From: Paracoccaceae bacterium
GTDB lineage: Bacteria; Pseudomonadota; Alphaproteobacteria; Rhodobacterales; Rhodobacteraceae
Direction: 5' to 3'
Assembly: GCA_014323785.1 (NCBI GenBank)
Contig: JACONJ010000043.1
Location: forward strand, 1 to 64,000
DNA length: 64,000 nt
The notes under the pieces were generated by a model. That model made no database searches. It was not told the origin of the DNA and saw nothing but the letters and a program-made list of their open reading frames with translations. Made by a program: the position numbers and the translations under genes. This document shows positions 18,680 to 27,898 of this stretch, piece by piece (the first letter of the stretch is position 1; the number at the start of each line of letters is the position of its first letter).

Positions 18680-18808
18680 TTTCAGGTCTCCTTCACATTT
18701 TGCCTTGTCCGATGATCCATGCGTGTGAAACAACGCACCTGCCTGGGCGGGATTGCTCATCGTGATCGGTGCACCTGCACCGCGCCAATGGCACGCCGCA
18801 GGTACCCA

Positions 18809-19825
18809 TTAGAAGTTGTCTTCGTATTTCTTCGCAAGTTCCTCGATATTGTCGGGGGGCCAGTCGATGACATCGGTGCCCAAAGCCAGGGCCATACCCG
18901 AGAGCATATCCTTGATCTCATTGAGGGATTTGCGGCCGAAATTCGGGGTGCGCAGAAGCTCGGTTTCGGTTTTCTGAATCAGATCACCCATATAGATGAT
19001 ATTGTCATTTTTCAGACAATTTGCCGCGCGCACGGACAATTCCAACTCATCCACTTTCTTCAGCAGGACCGGGTCGAATTTCAGATCGTCTTCGGCCTCT
19101 TTCCGGCCAGCCGATTCAGGGTCATAGAAGTTGATAAAGATCGACAGTTGATCCTGCAGGATACGCGCGGCAAAGGCCACGGCATCATCCGGCGTGACGG
19201 AACCATCGGTTTCCAGATTCAGCGTCAGCTTGTCATAATCCAGCACCTGCCCCTCCCGAGTCGGCTGGACGTCATAGCTGACCTTGACGACCGGCGAGTA
19301 TATCGCGTCGATCAGAATCAAGCCGAGGGGCGCATCTTCCGGACGGTTTTTATCAGCCGGGGCATAGCCTTTGCCGGTGTTGACCGTCAGTTCCATCTTA
19401 AGGTTTGCACCGTCATCCAGATGGCAGATCAGATGATCCTTGTTCAGAACCTCGATCCCGGCAGTGTCCGAGATATCACCCGCCGTCACGACCCTGGGGC
19501 CTTTGGCCGAAATCGACACGCGCTTGGGGCCATCTGCCTGCATACTGATGGCCACGCCTTTGAGGTTAAGCACCACATCGGTGACGTCTTCACGAACGCC
19601 CGCGATGGAGGAGAACTCGTGCAGGACATTGTCGATCTGCACAGAGGTGATCGCCGCGCCGCGCAGCGAGGACATCAGGATGCGCCGCAGTGCATTACCC
19701 AAGGTCAGGCCAAAGCCACGCTCCAGGGGTTCGGCCACAATAACCGCCTGGCGTGCCGGGTCATTGCCGGGGGTCACGACCAGTTGGGTTGGTCTGATGA
19801 GCTCCTGCCAATTCTTGTGGATCAT
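18809..19825 (-). CDS. rpoA: RNA polymerase alpha subunit
   Basis: A 338-aa subunit starting [17 protein letters not shown] after a GGAGG site. The N-terminal domain (about 1-230) dimerises and nucleates polymerase assembly; the C-terminal domain ([18 protein letters not shown]) binds UP elements and activators. The length is exactly that expected in Alphaproteobacteria. It is 117 bp after rpsK. Confidence 0.98.
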   Translation of the reverse strand: MIHKNWQELIRPTQLVVTPGNDPARQAVIVAEPLERGFGLTLGNALRRILMSSLRGAAITSVQIDNVLHEFSSIAGVREDVTDVVLNLKGVAISMQADGPKRVSISAKGPRVVTAGDISDTAGIEVLNKDHLICHLDDGANLKMELTVNTGKGYAPADKNRPEDAPLGLILIDAIYSPVVKVSYDVQPTREGQVLDYDKLTLNLETDGSVTPDDAVAFAARILQDQLSIFINFYDPESAGRKEAEDDLKFDPVLLKKVDELELSVRAANCLKNDNIIYMGDLIQKTETELLRTPNFGRKSLNEIKDMLSGMALALGTDVIDWPPDNIEELAKKYEDNF

Positions 19826-19942
19826 CGTGTTGCCTCCATTCCTGTTCCGGGCGGGATCCTGCGCCTGGAACGCTCGAGGATCAAAATAAAGGGATCGGGC
19901 CGCGCACATCACTCACACGGCCCGGCACAAATACTCAATGCC

Positions 19943-20332
19943 TTAAACGCGGCGGCGCTTGGGGGGACGGCACCCGTTATGGGCAATCGGCGTCACGTCG
20001 CGAATCGACAATATCTGAAAGCCAGCGGCGACCAGGGCGCGCAATGCGCTTTCACGGCCAGAGCCGGGGCCCTGCACTTCGACCTGCAACGTTTTCACGC
20101 CATGCTCCTGCGCTTTCTTACCAGCATCCTCTGCCGCCATCTGCGCGGCATAGGGGGTCGATTTCCGCGAGCCTTTGAAACCCATGGTCCCGGCAGACGA
20201 CCACGAGATCGCGTTGCCCTGAACATCAGATATAAGGATTTTAGTATTGTTGAACGAGCTGTTCACATGCGCCACCCCGGCAGCGATGTTTTTGCGCTCC
20301 TTACGCTTCATGCGCGTCTTGTCACGTACCAT
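19943..20332 (-). CDS. rpsK: 30S ribosomal protein S11
   Basis: A 129-aa protein with the S11 core [20 protein letters not shown] and the C-terminal [13 protein letters not shown]11 forms part of the 30S platform near the mRNA exit and Shine-Dalgarno helix. It follows rpsM by 12 bp in the alpha operon. Confidence 0.98.
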   Translation of the reverse strand: MVRDKTRMKRKERKNIAAGVAHVNSSFNNTKILISDVQGNAISWSSAGTMGFKGSRKSTPYAAQMAAEDAGKKAQEHGVKTLQVEVQGPGSGRESALRALVAAGFQILSIRDVTPIAHNGCRPPKRRRV

Positions 20333-20344
20333 TGTCCTTGCCCC

Positions 20345-20713
20345 TTATTTCTTCTTACCGGCGATGGGCTTCGCGGGACCTTTGCGGGTGCGCGCGTTGG
20401 TATGGGTTCGCTGGCCCCGCACAGGCAGGTTCCGACGATGCCGCAGGCCGCGATAGCACCCCAGATCCATCAGCCGCTTGATGTTCATCTGTGTCTCACG
20501 ACGCAAGTCACCTTCGACGGTGAAAGTTTTGTCGATATGCTCCCTAATCCGCAGCACCTCAGTGTCGGACAACTCATTGATCCGGCGCGAGGTGTCGATG
20601 CCAACGGCGTCGCAAATCTGATCGGCCGCGCTGCGGCCGATTCCAGTGATATACGTCAGCGCGACGGGGACGCGCTTGGCGGTGGGGATATTCACCCCTG
20701 CGATACGTGCCAA
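20345..20713 (-). CDS. rpsM: 30S ribosomal protein S13
   Basis: A 122-aa protein starting [20 protein letters not shown] and ending [11 protein letters not shown]. The C-terminal [14 protein letters not shown] segment contacts the P-site tRNA. S13 also bridges the 30S head to the 50S subunit. It is separated from secY by 288 bp, where adk is normally found in this group. Confidence 0.98.
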   Translation of the reverse strand: MARIAGVNIPTAKRVPVALTYITGIGRSAADQICDAVGIDTSRRINELSDTEVLRIREHIDKTFTVEGDLRRETQMNIKRLMDLGCYRGLRHRRNLPVRGQRTHTNARTRKGPAKPIAGKKK

Positions 20714-21001
20714 GGTACCTCTTCCTTTTTCAGTTGCGATTCCGTAGCATCAGAACCTTTTTCACAATCGAAGCCCAGGCTTCACACAAGTCCCCCGCAA
20801 GGATGGACAGATCAGAGCCCCTTGCGGATGGCAGTAGTTATGCCCTGAAATACGCCGCGTCAAGGCCCCCAAGGTCAGGAATTGCCGAACTGGATGCAGA
20901 TGCACCCTGGAAACACGCATCCGCGACCATGCCGCGAACGGCAGCCAGTTGGCGGATCCATGTGCCCTTGCCAGCACACCGGAACCCAGGAATTACGATA
21001 T
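20714..21001 (-). other. secY-rpsM gap lacking adk
   Basis: No adenylate kinase is present. The minus-strand frames do not show the P-loop GxPGxGKGT, the LID domain or any other Adk motif. The longest frame (20762-20977) is Trp/His-rich and unrelated. In Rhodobacteraceae adk usually sits here, so it has been lost from this site or moved. Confidence 0.65.
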
Positions 21002-22372
21002 TCATCGACGTGCCGGTCCCTTGCGTCCGCTGGTCCCGCGGCCCTTTCTGCCGCGCAAATGTGATTTCTCGATCAACCCTTCATATTGGTGGGCCAGCAG
21101 ATGAGACTGGATTTGCTGCACCGTGTCCATCCCAACCGACACGATGATGAGGATCGAGGTGCCGCCGAAATAGGCGGTGATCGCCAGTTCCGTCCGCACA
21201 ATATCGGGCAACAGACAGACCACTGCAAGATAACCGGAGCCGAGAACCAAGATGCGGTTGACCACATATTCCAAATATTCCGAGGTACGCTTGCCGGGGC
21301 GGATGCCGGGAATGAACCCGTTCTGGTTTTTCAGATTATCGGCTACATCATCGGTTTTAAAGGACACGTTCAACGTATAGAAATACGTGAAGAAGATGAT
21401 CATTCCCGCGAAAAACAGCAGATAAAGCGGTTGCCCCGGCCCGAAATTTGCGAGAATCCAGCCCATTACAGGGCCTGAAGCCTGCTGACCTGAAAACGTG
21501 CTAAGCGTGGTTGGCAAAAGCAGCAGGGATGAGGCGAAAATCGCCGGGATTACACCGGCCGGGTTCACCTTCACCGGCAAATGGCTGGTGCCGCCGTCAT
21601 AGACCTTCATTCCTACCTGGCGGCGTGGATACTGGATGTGGACTTTGCGCAAGGATCGCTCCATGAAGACCACGAAAGTCAGCGTGGCAAGCAGCATGAA
21701 GATCACACCCAGGATCGCAGGTGTTGCGATGGCACCCTGACGGCCTTGTTCAAAGAACTGCGCCAGTGCCGCGGGGATTTCGGCGATGATGCCCACGAAG
21801 ATGATAAGCGATATCCCGTTCCCGATGCCGCGCGCGGTGATCTGTTCACCCAACCACATCAGGAACATGGTACCCCCGACAAGGGTAATAACGCAGGCCG
21901 CGCGGAAGAACCAACCCGGGTCGGTCACCAAGCCGCCAGTTTCCAGCGACACCGCGATCCCGTAGGCTTGGAAGGTCGCCAGAACCACAGTGCCATAGCG
22001 CGTGTATTGGTTCAGCTTCTTGCGGCCTGCCTCTCCCTCTTTCTTCAACTGCTCAAGTTGCGGCACCATGGCCGCCATCAGCTGCACGATGATTGAAGCT
22101 GAGATGTAAGGCATGATACCAAGCGCGAAGACACCCATCCGGCTGAGCGCACCGCCAGTGAACATGTTCAACACACCGCCAAGCCCGGCGGCGGCCTCTT
22201 CAAAGAACCGCTGCAGTTCGATCCCGTCGATCCCCGGCACGGGGATGTAGGTACCGATCCGGTAGATGATCAGAAGTCCAAGGCTGAAAAGGATGCGCTG
22301 CCTGAGCTCGGTTGCCTTGCCAAAGGCACTCCAGCTCATGTTGGCTGCCATTTGCTCTGCCGCAGATGCCAT
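21002..22372 (-). CDS. secY: Protein translocase subunit SecY
   Basis: A 456-aa protein with ten hydrophobic segments, the channel of SecYEG. The start MASAAEQMAANMSW is chosen as the family-like N-terminus; an upstream frame extends to 22474 with unrelated residues. The plug region PGIDGIELQRFF and the cytoplasmic loops GTSHLPVKVNPAGVIP and PGIRPGKRTSEYLE, the latter in the ribosome- and SecA-binding part, are clear. It lies 116 bp after rplO. Confidence 0.97.
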   Translation of the reverse strand: MASAAEQMAANMSWSAFGKATELRQRILFSLGLLIIYRIGTYIPVPGIDGIELQRFFEEAAAGLGGVLNMFTGGALSRMGVFALGIMPYISASIIVQLMAAMVPQLEQLKKEGEAGRKKLNQYTRYGTVVLATFQAYGIAVSLETGGLVTDPGWFFRAACVITLVGGTMFLMWLGEQITARGIGNGISLIIFVGIIAEIPAALAQFFEQGRQGAIATPAILGVIFMLLATLTFVVFMERSLRKVHIQYPRRQVGMKVYDGGTSHLPVKVNPAGVIPAIFASSLLLLPTTLSTFSGQQASGPVMGWILANFGPGQPLYLLFFAGMIIFFTYFYTLNVSFKTDDVADNLKNQNGFIPGIRPGKRTSEYLEYVVNRILVLGSGYLAVVCLLPDIVRTELAITAYFGGTSILIIVSVGMDTVQQIQSHLLAHQYEGLIEKSHLRGRKGRGTSGRKGPARR

Positions 22373-22488
22373 ATCGTCTCTATCTTTATGTACCGCCCCG
22401 GATGATCGGAGTTCCGAATCATGCTGACATGGAAAACCCTGAAGGCAGATGTAAGGGGCGGGTGGCCACCTCACAAGCCCTGATCGGA

Positions 22489-22962
22489 TTATTCCACCGC
22501 AGGCATCCCCATGACCATCAGCTTGCCGCCTGCATGCTTAACCGCTGCAATGGCGGATTTCGACGCGCCAGTCACGGTCAGCTTCAGCCTGGCGGAAATG
22601 CCGCCCTTGGCCAGAATCCGCACACCATCCAGCTTGCGACGCACGATTCCAACCTCGACCAAGACATCCTCGGTGATCTCGGATGTGGAGTCAAGTTTCC
22701 CAGCGTCAATGAACTTCTGGATCAGGCCCAGATTGACCACGGCGAATTTCTTGCGGTTGGGCTTATTGAAGCCGCGCTTGGGCAGGCGCTGATAAAGCGG
22801 CATCTGGCCACCTTCATAGGCGGCGATCGCCACACCGGACCGGGATTTCTGGCCCTTGATCCCGCGCCCGGCGGTCTTGCCCGCGCCCGAACCGGGGCCA
22901 CGTCCCACGCGCTTGCGTTTTCTGGCAGCACCAGGATTGTCGCACAGTTCGTTGAGTTTCAT
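22489..22962 (-). CDS. rplO: 50S ribosomal protein L15
   Basis: A 157-aa protein starting [20 protein letters not shown] with the glycine-rich [20 protein letters not shown] segment that threads into 23S rRNA. It belongs to the spc operon. A 428-bp gap separates it from rpmD, far more than elsewhere in the operon, and that gap holds an opposite-strand transcription unit. Confidence 0.97.
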   Translation of the reverse strand: MKLNELCDNPGAARKRKRVGRGPGSGAGKTAGRGIKGQKSRSGVAIAAYEGGQMPLYQRLPKRGFNKPNRKKFAVVNLGLIQKFIDAGKLDSTSEITEDVLVEVGIVRRKLDGVRILAKGGISARLKLTVTGASKSAIAAVKHAGGKLMVMGMPAVE

Positions 22963-23205
22963 TTCGCTTCTCCTTTGCCGGAATCACCCCCGAAGCGAGA
23001 TGGGCAAACGCGGCGTTTTCTGGTTAGTTTTGAGTTGGGCCTCTCTGGACCACCGGGGCCATGTAAACGCATCATCCTCTCACCGCAACCCAGGAACTAT
23101 CTGGCCCCAGCATAGCTGCCAGTCACATCGAAAAATCACATAATTTGTGTAAGACTGTAAGAAGAATGTGGCCTGAGATACTTCTTGGCCATAAAAGTCT
23201 TTCTT

Positions 23206-23234
23206 CTGGCATGTCACTTTGATACACGTATATT
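23206..23234 (+). promoter_or_regulatory. Promoter of the candidate small RNA
   Basis: CTGGCA at 23206-23211 and TATATT at 23229-23234 are spaced by exactly 17 bp; the -10 matches five of six and the -35 four of six. Transcription would start near 23241, opposite to the surrounding ribosomal genes. Confidence 0.55.
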
Positions 23235-23239
23235 CGACC

Positions 23240-23347
23240 TTGAGGGTCGGAAGAACGAACGTTGGCTGCGGGAGGTTCCTAGAACGAGTGGCGGATGCCC
23301 GACAGGTTTGAAAGAGAGCCCGCTGCCGTAACGGCAGCGAGTTTTTT
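23240..23347 (+). ncRNA. Candidate small RNA within the spc operon gap
   Basis: About 107 nt lie between a sigma70-like promoter and a strong intrinsic terminator on the strand opposite to rplO and rpmD. The segment has a small internal hairpin (GTTC-CTA-GAAC near 23274-23284) and a GGGAGG stretch at 23270-23275. No protein-coding frame of value is contained. I do not recognise it as 6S, SRP, tmRNA or RNase P RNA. It could be a trans-acting sRNA, or it could affect the ribosomal operon by transcriptional collision. Confidence 0.5.
23321..23347 (+). terminator. Intrinsic terminator of the candidate small RNA
   Basis: A perfect 9-bp GC-rich stem (23321-23329 with 23331-23339) is followed by AG and six T residues at 23342-23347. 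The orientation is plus only; read on the minus strand no T tract follows, so it should not stop the ribosomal operon. Confidence 0.85.
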
Positions 23348-23390
23348 CATTTTAACCGGTCCTGTGACAAAGCCAGTTGGATTGTGCTTC

Positions 23391-23579
23391 CTACCCGCGC
23401 TCCTCCACGATTTCCACCAGATGCGGAATTTCGGCGACCATGCCGCGCACGGCGGGCGTATCTTCCAATTCGCGCGTCTTGTGCATTTTGTTCAGGCCCA
23501 GCCCGATCAGCGTCTGACGCTGTTTGGCGGGGCGGCGGATCGGTGAGCCGATCTGTTTCACGACAATTGTCTTTGCCAT
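23391..23579 (-). CDS. rpmD: 50S ribosomal protein L30
   Basis: A 62-aa protein starting [17 protein letters not shown], with the conserved [19 protein letters not shown]. The start at 23579 has a nearby AGG-type site; a frame three codons longer is unlikely. It follows rpsE by five bases. Confidence 0.96.
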   Translation of the reverse strand: MAKTIVVKQIGSPIRRPAKQRQTLIGLGLNKMHKTRELEDTPAVRGMVAEIPHLVEIVEERG

Positions 23580-23584
23580 CTGCC

Positions 23585-24169
23585 TCATGCCTCCCCGGTG
23601 GTGGCTTCCACGGCGGGACGGGCCGGGGCGTCATCCCGCCTGGGCAGGATAGCAGCAACCCTTTTGCCCCGGCGTGACGCGACGGTGCGGGGGCTTTGCA
23701 ACTTGCCCAGCCCATCCATCGTTGCACGAATCATGTTATAGGGGTTTTGCGAACCTGTGGATTTGGCGACGATATCCTTGATGCCCAGCATCTCGAACAC
23801 GGCGCGCATCGGGCCACCCGCGATGATCCCGGTCCCCTCCGGTGCGGTGCGCATGATGACCTTACCGGCACCGTGGCGGCCCTCGATATCATGGTGCAGG
23901 GTGCGGCCATCTCTCAGAGGTACGCGGACCAGCCCGCGCTTGGCCTGCTCGGTGGCTTTGCGGATGCCCTCGGGTACCTCTTTCGCCTTGCCCTTGCCAA
24001 AGCCGACGCGGCCGCGCTGATCGCCCACAACCACAAGGGCCGCAAAGCCAAAGCGCTTTCCCCCTTTCACGGTTTTGGACACGCGGTTGATCGCCACCAG
24101 GCGGTCGGCAAATTCGGGGGGAGCCTCGCGGTTCTGGCGGCGACCCCGGTGTTCATCACGTTCTGCCAT
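23585..24169 (-). CDS. rpsE: 30S ribosomal protein S5
   Basis: A 194-aa protein starting [15 protein letters not shown] with the double-stranded RNA-binding-like N-domain ([19 protein letters not shown]) and the C-terminal [13 protein letters not shown]5 contributes to decoding accuracy and to the mRNA entry pore. The upstream extension to 24262 in the same frame has no family similarity. It lies 131 bp after rplR. Confidence 0.97.
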   Translation of the reverse strand: MAERDEHRGRRQNREAPPEFADRLVAINRVSKTVKGGKRFGFAALVVVGDQRGRVGFGKGKAKEVPEGIRKATEQAKRGLVRVPLRDGRTLHHDIEGRHGAGKVIMRTAPEGTGIIAGGPMRAVFEMLGIKDIVAKSTGSQNPYNMIRATMDGLGKLQSPRTVASRRGKRVAAILPRRDDAPARPAVEATTGEA

Positions 24170-24300
24170 AAGATGCTTCCTTCTTTTGGTGACCTTTTGA
24201 TGACGCTGCGCACAGAGGCACCCATTCAATCCGATCACATTGGGCTCAGCAGCTGCGGCCACTGATCATCAAGACGGCCCATGAAGCAGGCCGCCCAGGA

Positions 24301-24660
24301 TTAGAACTTCAGTCCGCCTTCACGGGCGGCATCGGCCAATGCCTTCACCCGCCCGTGAAACAGGAACCCACCACGGTCAAAGTAGCAATCTTTGACCCCG
24401 GCCTTTTTCGCACGCACGGCAATTGCGGCACCCACCTTGGTGGGCGCTTTCATGTCGTTCTTACCGAAAACACCCAAATCCTTCTCTAGCGAGGAGGCAG
24501 AGGCGAGGGTCACGCCGTTTTCGTCGTCAATCAGCTGTACGCTGATATTCTTGTTAGAGCGATGTACCGACAGGCGCGGACGCCCGTCTGCCATTTTTCG
24601 CAATTTGTTCCGGACGCGCAGGCGCCGTTTCCGGAACAACTCTTTCTTGTTCAGTGCCAT
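24301..24660 (-). CDS. rplR: 50S ribosomal protein L18
   Basis: A 119-aa 5S rRNA-binding protein with [19 protein letters not shown] and the C-terminal [25 protein letters not shown]. It attaches 5S rRNA to the 50S subunit together with L5. It is 12 bp after rplF. Confidence 0.97.
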   Translation of the reverse strand: MALNKKELFRKRRLRVRNKLRKMADGRPRLSVHRSNKNISVQLIDDENGVTLASASSLEKDLGVFGKNDMKAPTKVGAAIAVRAKKAGVKDCYFDRGGFLFHGRVKALADAAREGGLKF

Positions 24661-24672
24661 ACCCTGTTACCC

Positions 24673-25206
24673 TTACTTCTTCTTGCCTTCCTTGCGAAAG
24701 ATATACTCGCCCTTGTAGCGGATGCCTTTGCCCTTGTAGGGTTCTGGCTTGCGCCATTCGCGGATATTTGCCGCAACCTGGCCAACGAGCTGCTCATCAT
24801 TGCCTTCGACCACAACCTCGGTGACTTTCGGGGCTGTGACGGTCACGCCAGCGGGCACATCAAAGTTTACCTCGTGGGACAGGCCCAGTGACAGTTTCAG
24901 GGTGTTGCCCTGCATCTGCGCACGGTAGCCGACGCCCTGGATTTCCAGCTCTTTCCTGAAACCGCTGGTCACGCCAGTCACCAGGTTCTGAACCATGGTC
25001 CGGCTCATCCCCCATTGCTGGCGCGCCCGCTTGGACTTGCCACGCGGGGTTACGATGATGATATTATTTTCGACCGCCAGGCTGATATCATCGGTCGCGA
25101 CGAAGCTGCGGGTGCCTTTCGGTCCCTTTACCTCGATCATCCGACCCGATATCGTCGCGTCTACCCCCGGGGGCAGGTTGACTGGCTTCTTGCCAATACG
25201 GGACAT
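24673..25206 (-). CDS. rplF: 50S ribosomal protein L6
   Basis: A 177-aa protein made of two repeated alpha/beta domains, starting [19 protein letters not shown] and ending with the L6 signature [21 protein letters not shown]6 lies near the sarcin-ricin loop and the factor-binding site. It follows rpsH by 14 bp. Confidence 0.97.
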   Translation of the reverse strand: MSRIGKKPVNLPPGVDATISGRMIEVKGPKGTRSFVATDDISLAVENNIIIVTPRGKSKRARQQWGMSRTMVQNLVTGVTSGFRKELEIQGVGYRAQMQGNTLKLSLGLSHEVNFDVPAGVTVTAPKVTEVVVEGNDEQLVGQVAANIREWRKPEPYKGKGIRYKGEYIFRKEGKKK

Positions 25207-25220
25207 TGCTTATGCCCTCC

Positions 25221-25613
25221 CTAGAAGATGGTGCAAAGCACTTCGCCACCGACATTGCGGCTACGTGCGTTTACATCAGACATCACGCCCCTGGAGGTGG
25301 ATATAATCGACACGCCCAGGCCCTGACGGACATGCGGAATGTCGCCCACGCGCATATAAACGCGACGGCCTGGTTTTGAGACGCGCTTTAACTCGCGGAT
25401 CACCGGGGTGCCCTTGTAGTATTTCAGGCGGATGTCAAAGGCCGGGTAGCCATTCTTGCCGGTCGTCGGCGCATAACCGCGAATATAGCCTTCGTCGGCC
25501 AGCACATCCAGCACGCGCGCACGCTGTTTGGAAGCTGGCGTTTCAACCACGGATTTGCCCCGCATCTGTGCGTTGCGGATCCGGGTCAGCATATCACCAA
25601 GAGGATCATTCAT
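25221..25613 (-). CDS. rpsH: 30S ribosomal protein S8
   Basis: A 130-aa protein starting [20 protein letters not shown] and ending [24 protein letters not shown]8 binds the central domain of 16S rRNA; in E. coli it also represses the spc operon by binding its mRNA, which may hold here. The start at 25613 is chosen over a 57-codon upstream extension that merely overlaps rpsN. Confidence 0.97.
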   Translation of the reverse strand: MNDPLGDMLTRIRNAQMRGKSVVETPASKQRARVLDVLADEGYIRGYAPTTGKNGYPAFDIRLKYYKGTPVIRELKRVSKPGRRVYMRVGDIPHVRQGLGVSIISTSRGVMSDVNARSRNVGGEVLCTIF

Positions 25614-25627
25614 AACTCTCGCCCCCC

Positions 25628-25933
25628 TTACCAGCTTGATTTGACCATGCCGGGGATTTGGCCGTTGGAGGCCAATTCCCGCAGCGCGATCCGCGACATT
25701 TTCAGCTTGCGGTAATAGGCTTTGGGCCGACCGGTCAGCTGGCAGCGGTTGTGAAGCCGCGTGGGCGAGGAATTGCGGGGACATTTTGCCAGTTTCAGGC
25801 GTGCCTTGAACCGCTCCTCCATGGACTTCGATTCATCAGTTGCGAGCTCTTTCAGCCGGGCGCGTCTGGCGGCGTATTTCTCCACCATGTGCTGACGCTT
25901 CACTTCGCGTTCGATCATTGCTTTCTTTGCCAT
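25628..25933 (-). CDS. rpsN: 30S ribosomal protein S14
   Basis: A 101-aa zinc-independent (C-minus) S14, starting [20 protein letters not shown] and containing [19 protein letters not shown]. It lies in the 30S head. The single Cys confirms the type lacking the zinc ribbon. It follows rplE by 18 bp. Confidence 0.97.
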   Translation of the reverse strand: MAKKAMIEREVKRQHMVEKYAARRARLKELATDESKSMEERFKARLKLAKCPRNSSPTRLHNRCQLTGRPKAYYRKLKMSRIALRELASNGQIPGMVKSSW

Positions 25934-25951
25934 GTGTTCTCTCCCTGCGGC

Positions 25952-26515
25952 TTAGCTGTTGAACGGCATGTTGAAGGCCTTCAACAGTGTCTTCGCTTCC
26001 GTGTCGGTTTTCGCGGTGGTGACAATCACCACATCAATACCCCAGACCTCATCAACCTTGTCAAAGTTGATCTCGGGGAAGACGATGTGCTCCTTGATCC
26101 CCATGGCATAGTTGCCATGACCGTCGAACGCGGAACCCGGGATGCCGCGAAAATCGCGGACGCGGGGCAGCGCAACGGTGACCAGACGATCAAGGAATTC
26201 ATACATACGGTTGCCGCGCAATGTGACCTTGGCACCAAGCGGCATGCCCTCGCGCACCCGGAAGCCTGCGATGGATTTCTTGGCCCTAGTCATCACGGCC
26301 ATCTGGCCAGCGATCACGGTCAGATCGTCCCGGGCGGATTTCGCTTTCTTGGAATCACGCACCGACTCGGCACCTGCGCCGATGTTCAGCACAATTTTGT
26401 CCAGGCGCGGGATCATCATGTCATTGGCGTAGCCGAATTCTTCCTTCAGTGCCGGCTTGATGGTCTCACGATAAAGCGTTTTCAGGCGCGGGGCGTAATT
26501 TGCGGTATCGAGCAT
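25952..26515 (-). CDS. rplE: 50S ribosomal protein L5
   Basis: A 187-aa 5S rRNA-binding protein with [18 protein letters not shown] and the C-terminal [20 protein letters not shown]. It forms a bridge to S13 in the 30S head. The start overlaps the rplX stop (TGATG), indicating coupling. Confidence 0.97.
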   Translation of the reverse strand: MLDTANYAPRLKTLYRETIKPALKEEFGYANDMMIPRLDKIVLNIGAGAESVRDSKKAKSARDDLTVIAGQMAVMTRAKKSIAGFRVREGMPLGAKVTLRGNRMYEFLDRLVTVALPRVRDFRGIPGSAFDGHGNYAMGIKEHIVFPEINFDKVDEVWGIDVVIVTTAKTDTEAKTLLKAFNMPFNS

Positions 26516-26820
26516 CAGATCACCTTCCCCGTGGTTTTGGCAAAGCGTACTTTCCTACCGCCTTCGAACTTGAAGCCGACACGGGTGGGTTTGCCGTTGT
26601 CATCCAGAAGTGCCAGATTGCTCAGGTTGATCGGCATCGCCTTGCGAATGCGGCCCCCCTGGCCAGCCTGGCTTTGGCGGGTGTGGCGGATGGCGATGTT
26701 GATGCCATCAACAACGGCTTTGCCGGCCTTGGGGTTAACCGAGGCGATCTCACCCTGCTTGCCCTTATCCTTGCCAGCCAGCACAACGACCATATCGCCC
26801 TTTTTAAGCTTCGCAGCCAT
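26515..26820 (-). CDS. rplX: 50S ribosomal protein L24
   Basis: A 101-aa KOW-domain protein, [20 protein letters not shown], an assembly initiator that binds the 5' end of 23S rRNA. The start at 26820 is preferred over one seven codons upstream, which would overlap rplN. Its stop overlaps the rplE start by one base. Confidence 0.97.
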   Translation of the reverse strand: MAAKLKKGDMVVVLAGKDKGKQGEIASVNPKAGKAVVDGINIAIRHTRQSQAGQGGRIRKAMPINLSNLALLDDNGKPTRVGFKFEGGRKVRFAKTTGKVI

Positions 26821-26821
26821 G

Positions 26822-27190
26822 TCAAAGCACCTCCGGGGCAAGCGAGATGATCTTCATGAAGTTCCTGCCGCGCAGCTCACGCACGACGGGCCCGAAGATT
26901 CGGGTGCCGATCGGTTCATTATTGTTGTTGAGGATGACGGCGGCATTCCGGTCAAAGCGGATCGCGGTGCCGTCTTCGCGGCGAACCTCCTTGGCGGTGC
27001 GCACTACGACGGCCTTGCGGACGTCACCCTTTTTTACGCGGCCGCGCGGAATGGCCTCTTTCACTGACACCACAATGATGTCGCCAACCGAGGCATACTT
27101 GCGTTTGGATCCACCCAAAACCTTGATGCACTGAACGCGGCGGGCCCCGCTATTGTCAGCAGCATCCAGATTGGTCTGCATCTGGATCAT
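26822..27190 (-). CDS. rplN: 50S ribosomal protein L14
   Basis: A 122-aa protein starting [20 protein letters not shown] and ending [20 protein letters not shown]14 is a beta-barrel protein of the subunit interface. It is of exactly the family length. The gap to rpsQ is 78 bp. Confidence 0.98.
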   Translation of the reverse strand: MIQMQTNLDAADNSGARRVQCIKVLGGSKRKYASVGDIIVVSVKEAIPRGRVKKGDVRKAVVVRTAKEVRREDGTAIRFDRNAAVILNNNNEPIGTRIFGPVVRELRGRNFMKIISLAPEVL

Positions 27191-27268
27191 ATTGGTTTCT
27201 CCCGACGTCCCGAACCGGCATTTCGCACATATGATCCGGGGGTTTCGATCAAACCAGGATGTGAACGC

Positions 27269-27499
27269 TTAGCTCGCGATCACCTCCCAGTGCTTGGATT
27301 TTGAAACGGGGGCACATTCCTGAATTCGAACGGTATCCCCCACCTTGAAGGTGTTGTTCTGGTCGTGGGCCCGGTATTTCTTTGACTTTCGGATTGTCTT
27401 TTGCAGAATCGGGTGCTTGAAGCGGCGCTCAACCAATACAGTGACAGTCCGGGCGTTGGCATCAGACGTCACAACGCCTTGCAGGATACGCTTGGGCAT
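27269..27499 (-). CDS. rpsQ: 30S ribosomal protein S17
   Basis: A 76-aa OB-fold protein starting [20 protein letters not shown] with the conserved [19 protein letters not shown]17 is a primary 16S rRNA-binding protein. The start overlaps the rpmC stop by one base (TAATG). Confidence 0.97.
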   Translation of the reverse strand: MPKRILQGVVTSDANARTVTVLVERRFKHPILQKTIRKSKKYRAHDQNNTFKVGDTVRIQECAPVSKSKHWEVIAS

Positions 27500-27705
27500 T
27501 ACGCGCCCCCCCCCGCGGCAGCAGCCTTTTCGTTCAGGATTGTCAGCACACGGGCGGTATCACGTTTGACGGTGCGCATGCGGGCGGTGTTCTCAAGCTG
27601 GCCAGTGGCCTGCCGAAAGCGGAGGTTGAACGCCTCCTTCTTCAGCTGAACAAGATCATCGCGAAGCTGGTCCGGCGTCTTTTCACGCAATTCGCTGGCG
27701 TTCAT
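27499..27705 (-). CDS. rpmC: 50S ribosomal protein L29
   Basis: A 68-aa helical hairpin protein near the tunnel exit, starting [20 protein letters not shown], with [26 protein letters not shown] site precedes the start. Unlike the usual tight rplP-rpmC junction, rplP lies 2.6 kb away here because of an inserted island. A strong promoter about 90 bp upstream probably makes rpmC the first gene of a new transcription unit. Confidence 0.97.
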   Translation of the reverse strand: MNASELREKTPDQLRDDLVQLKKEAFNLRFRQATGQLENTARMRTVKRDTARVLTILNEKAAAAGGGA

Positions 27706-27797
27706 CGATTTTTGTCCTCTCTCAACATCACGGGTACGCCCCTGTGGTCTGGCCCAAGGTCACGCTGAATCCCGTGGATTCGGTTAATCAACGAGGC

Positions 27798-27826
27798 ATA
27801 ATAGGGGCGGCACACACAGATGGCAA
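27798..27826 (-). promoter_or_regulatory. Promoter upstream of rpmC
   Basis: On the minus strand TTGCCA (27826-27821) and TATTAT (27803-27798) are spaced by exactly 17 bp, each five of six to consensus. It lies between the inserted restriction gene and rpmC. It would restore expression of the distal S10 and spc genes that the island separates from the upstream promoter. Confidence 0.75.
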
Positions 27827-27898
27827 GCATTTTCTTTACGATGTGTCCTTCAGTTTTTCAACCAGTTTGGTCAACCGTTCAATCCATCCTGTCCAGTA

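Larger units (their letters stand above)
22963..23390. other. rplO-rpmD gap carrying an opposite-strand RNA unit
   Basis: No protein gene is supported in these 428 bp. The right half holds a promoter, a short transcribed region and a strong plus-strand terminator, annotated separately. No clear promoter for rplO-secY was found on the minus strand, so read-through from rpmD across this gap is presumably needed. Confidence 0.6.

Noticed and set aside
18719..20848. 709-codon plus-strand frame across rplQ, rpoA, rpsK and rpsM
   Set aside because: It is fully antisense to four certain genes and has His/Arg/Gln-rich shadow composition without any motif.
23295..23546. 83-codon plus-strand ORF starting in the candidate sRNA
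   Set aside because: It runs through the terminator T tract and antisense into rpmD, and its SD-like GGGAGG is about 20 bases away.
25658..27067. 469-codon plus-strand frame across rpsN to rplN
   Set aside because: Runs antisense through five ribosomal protein genes; GC-driven shadow.
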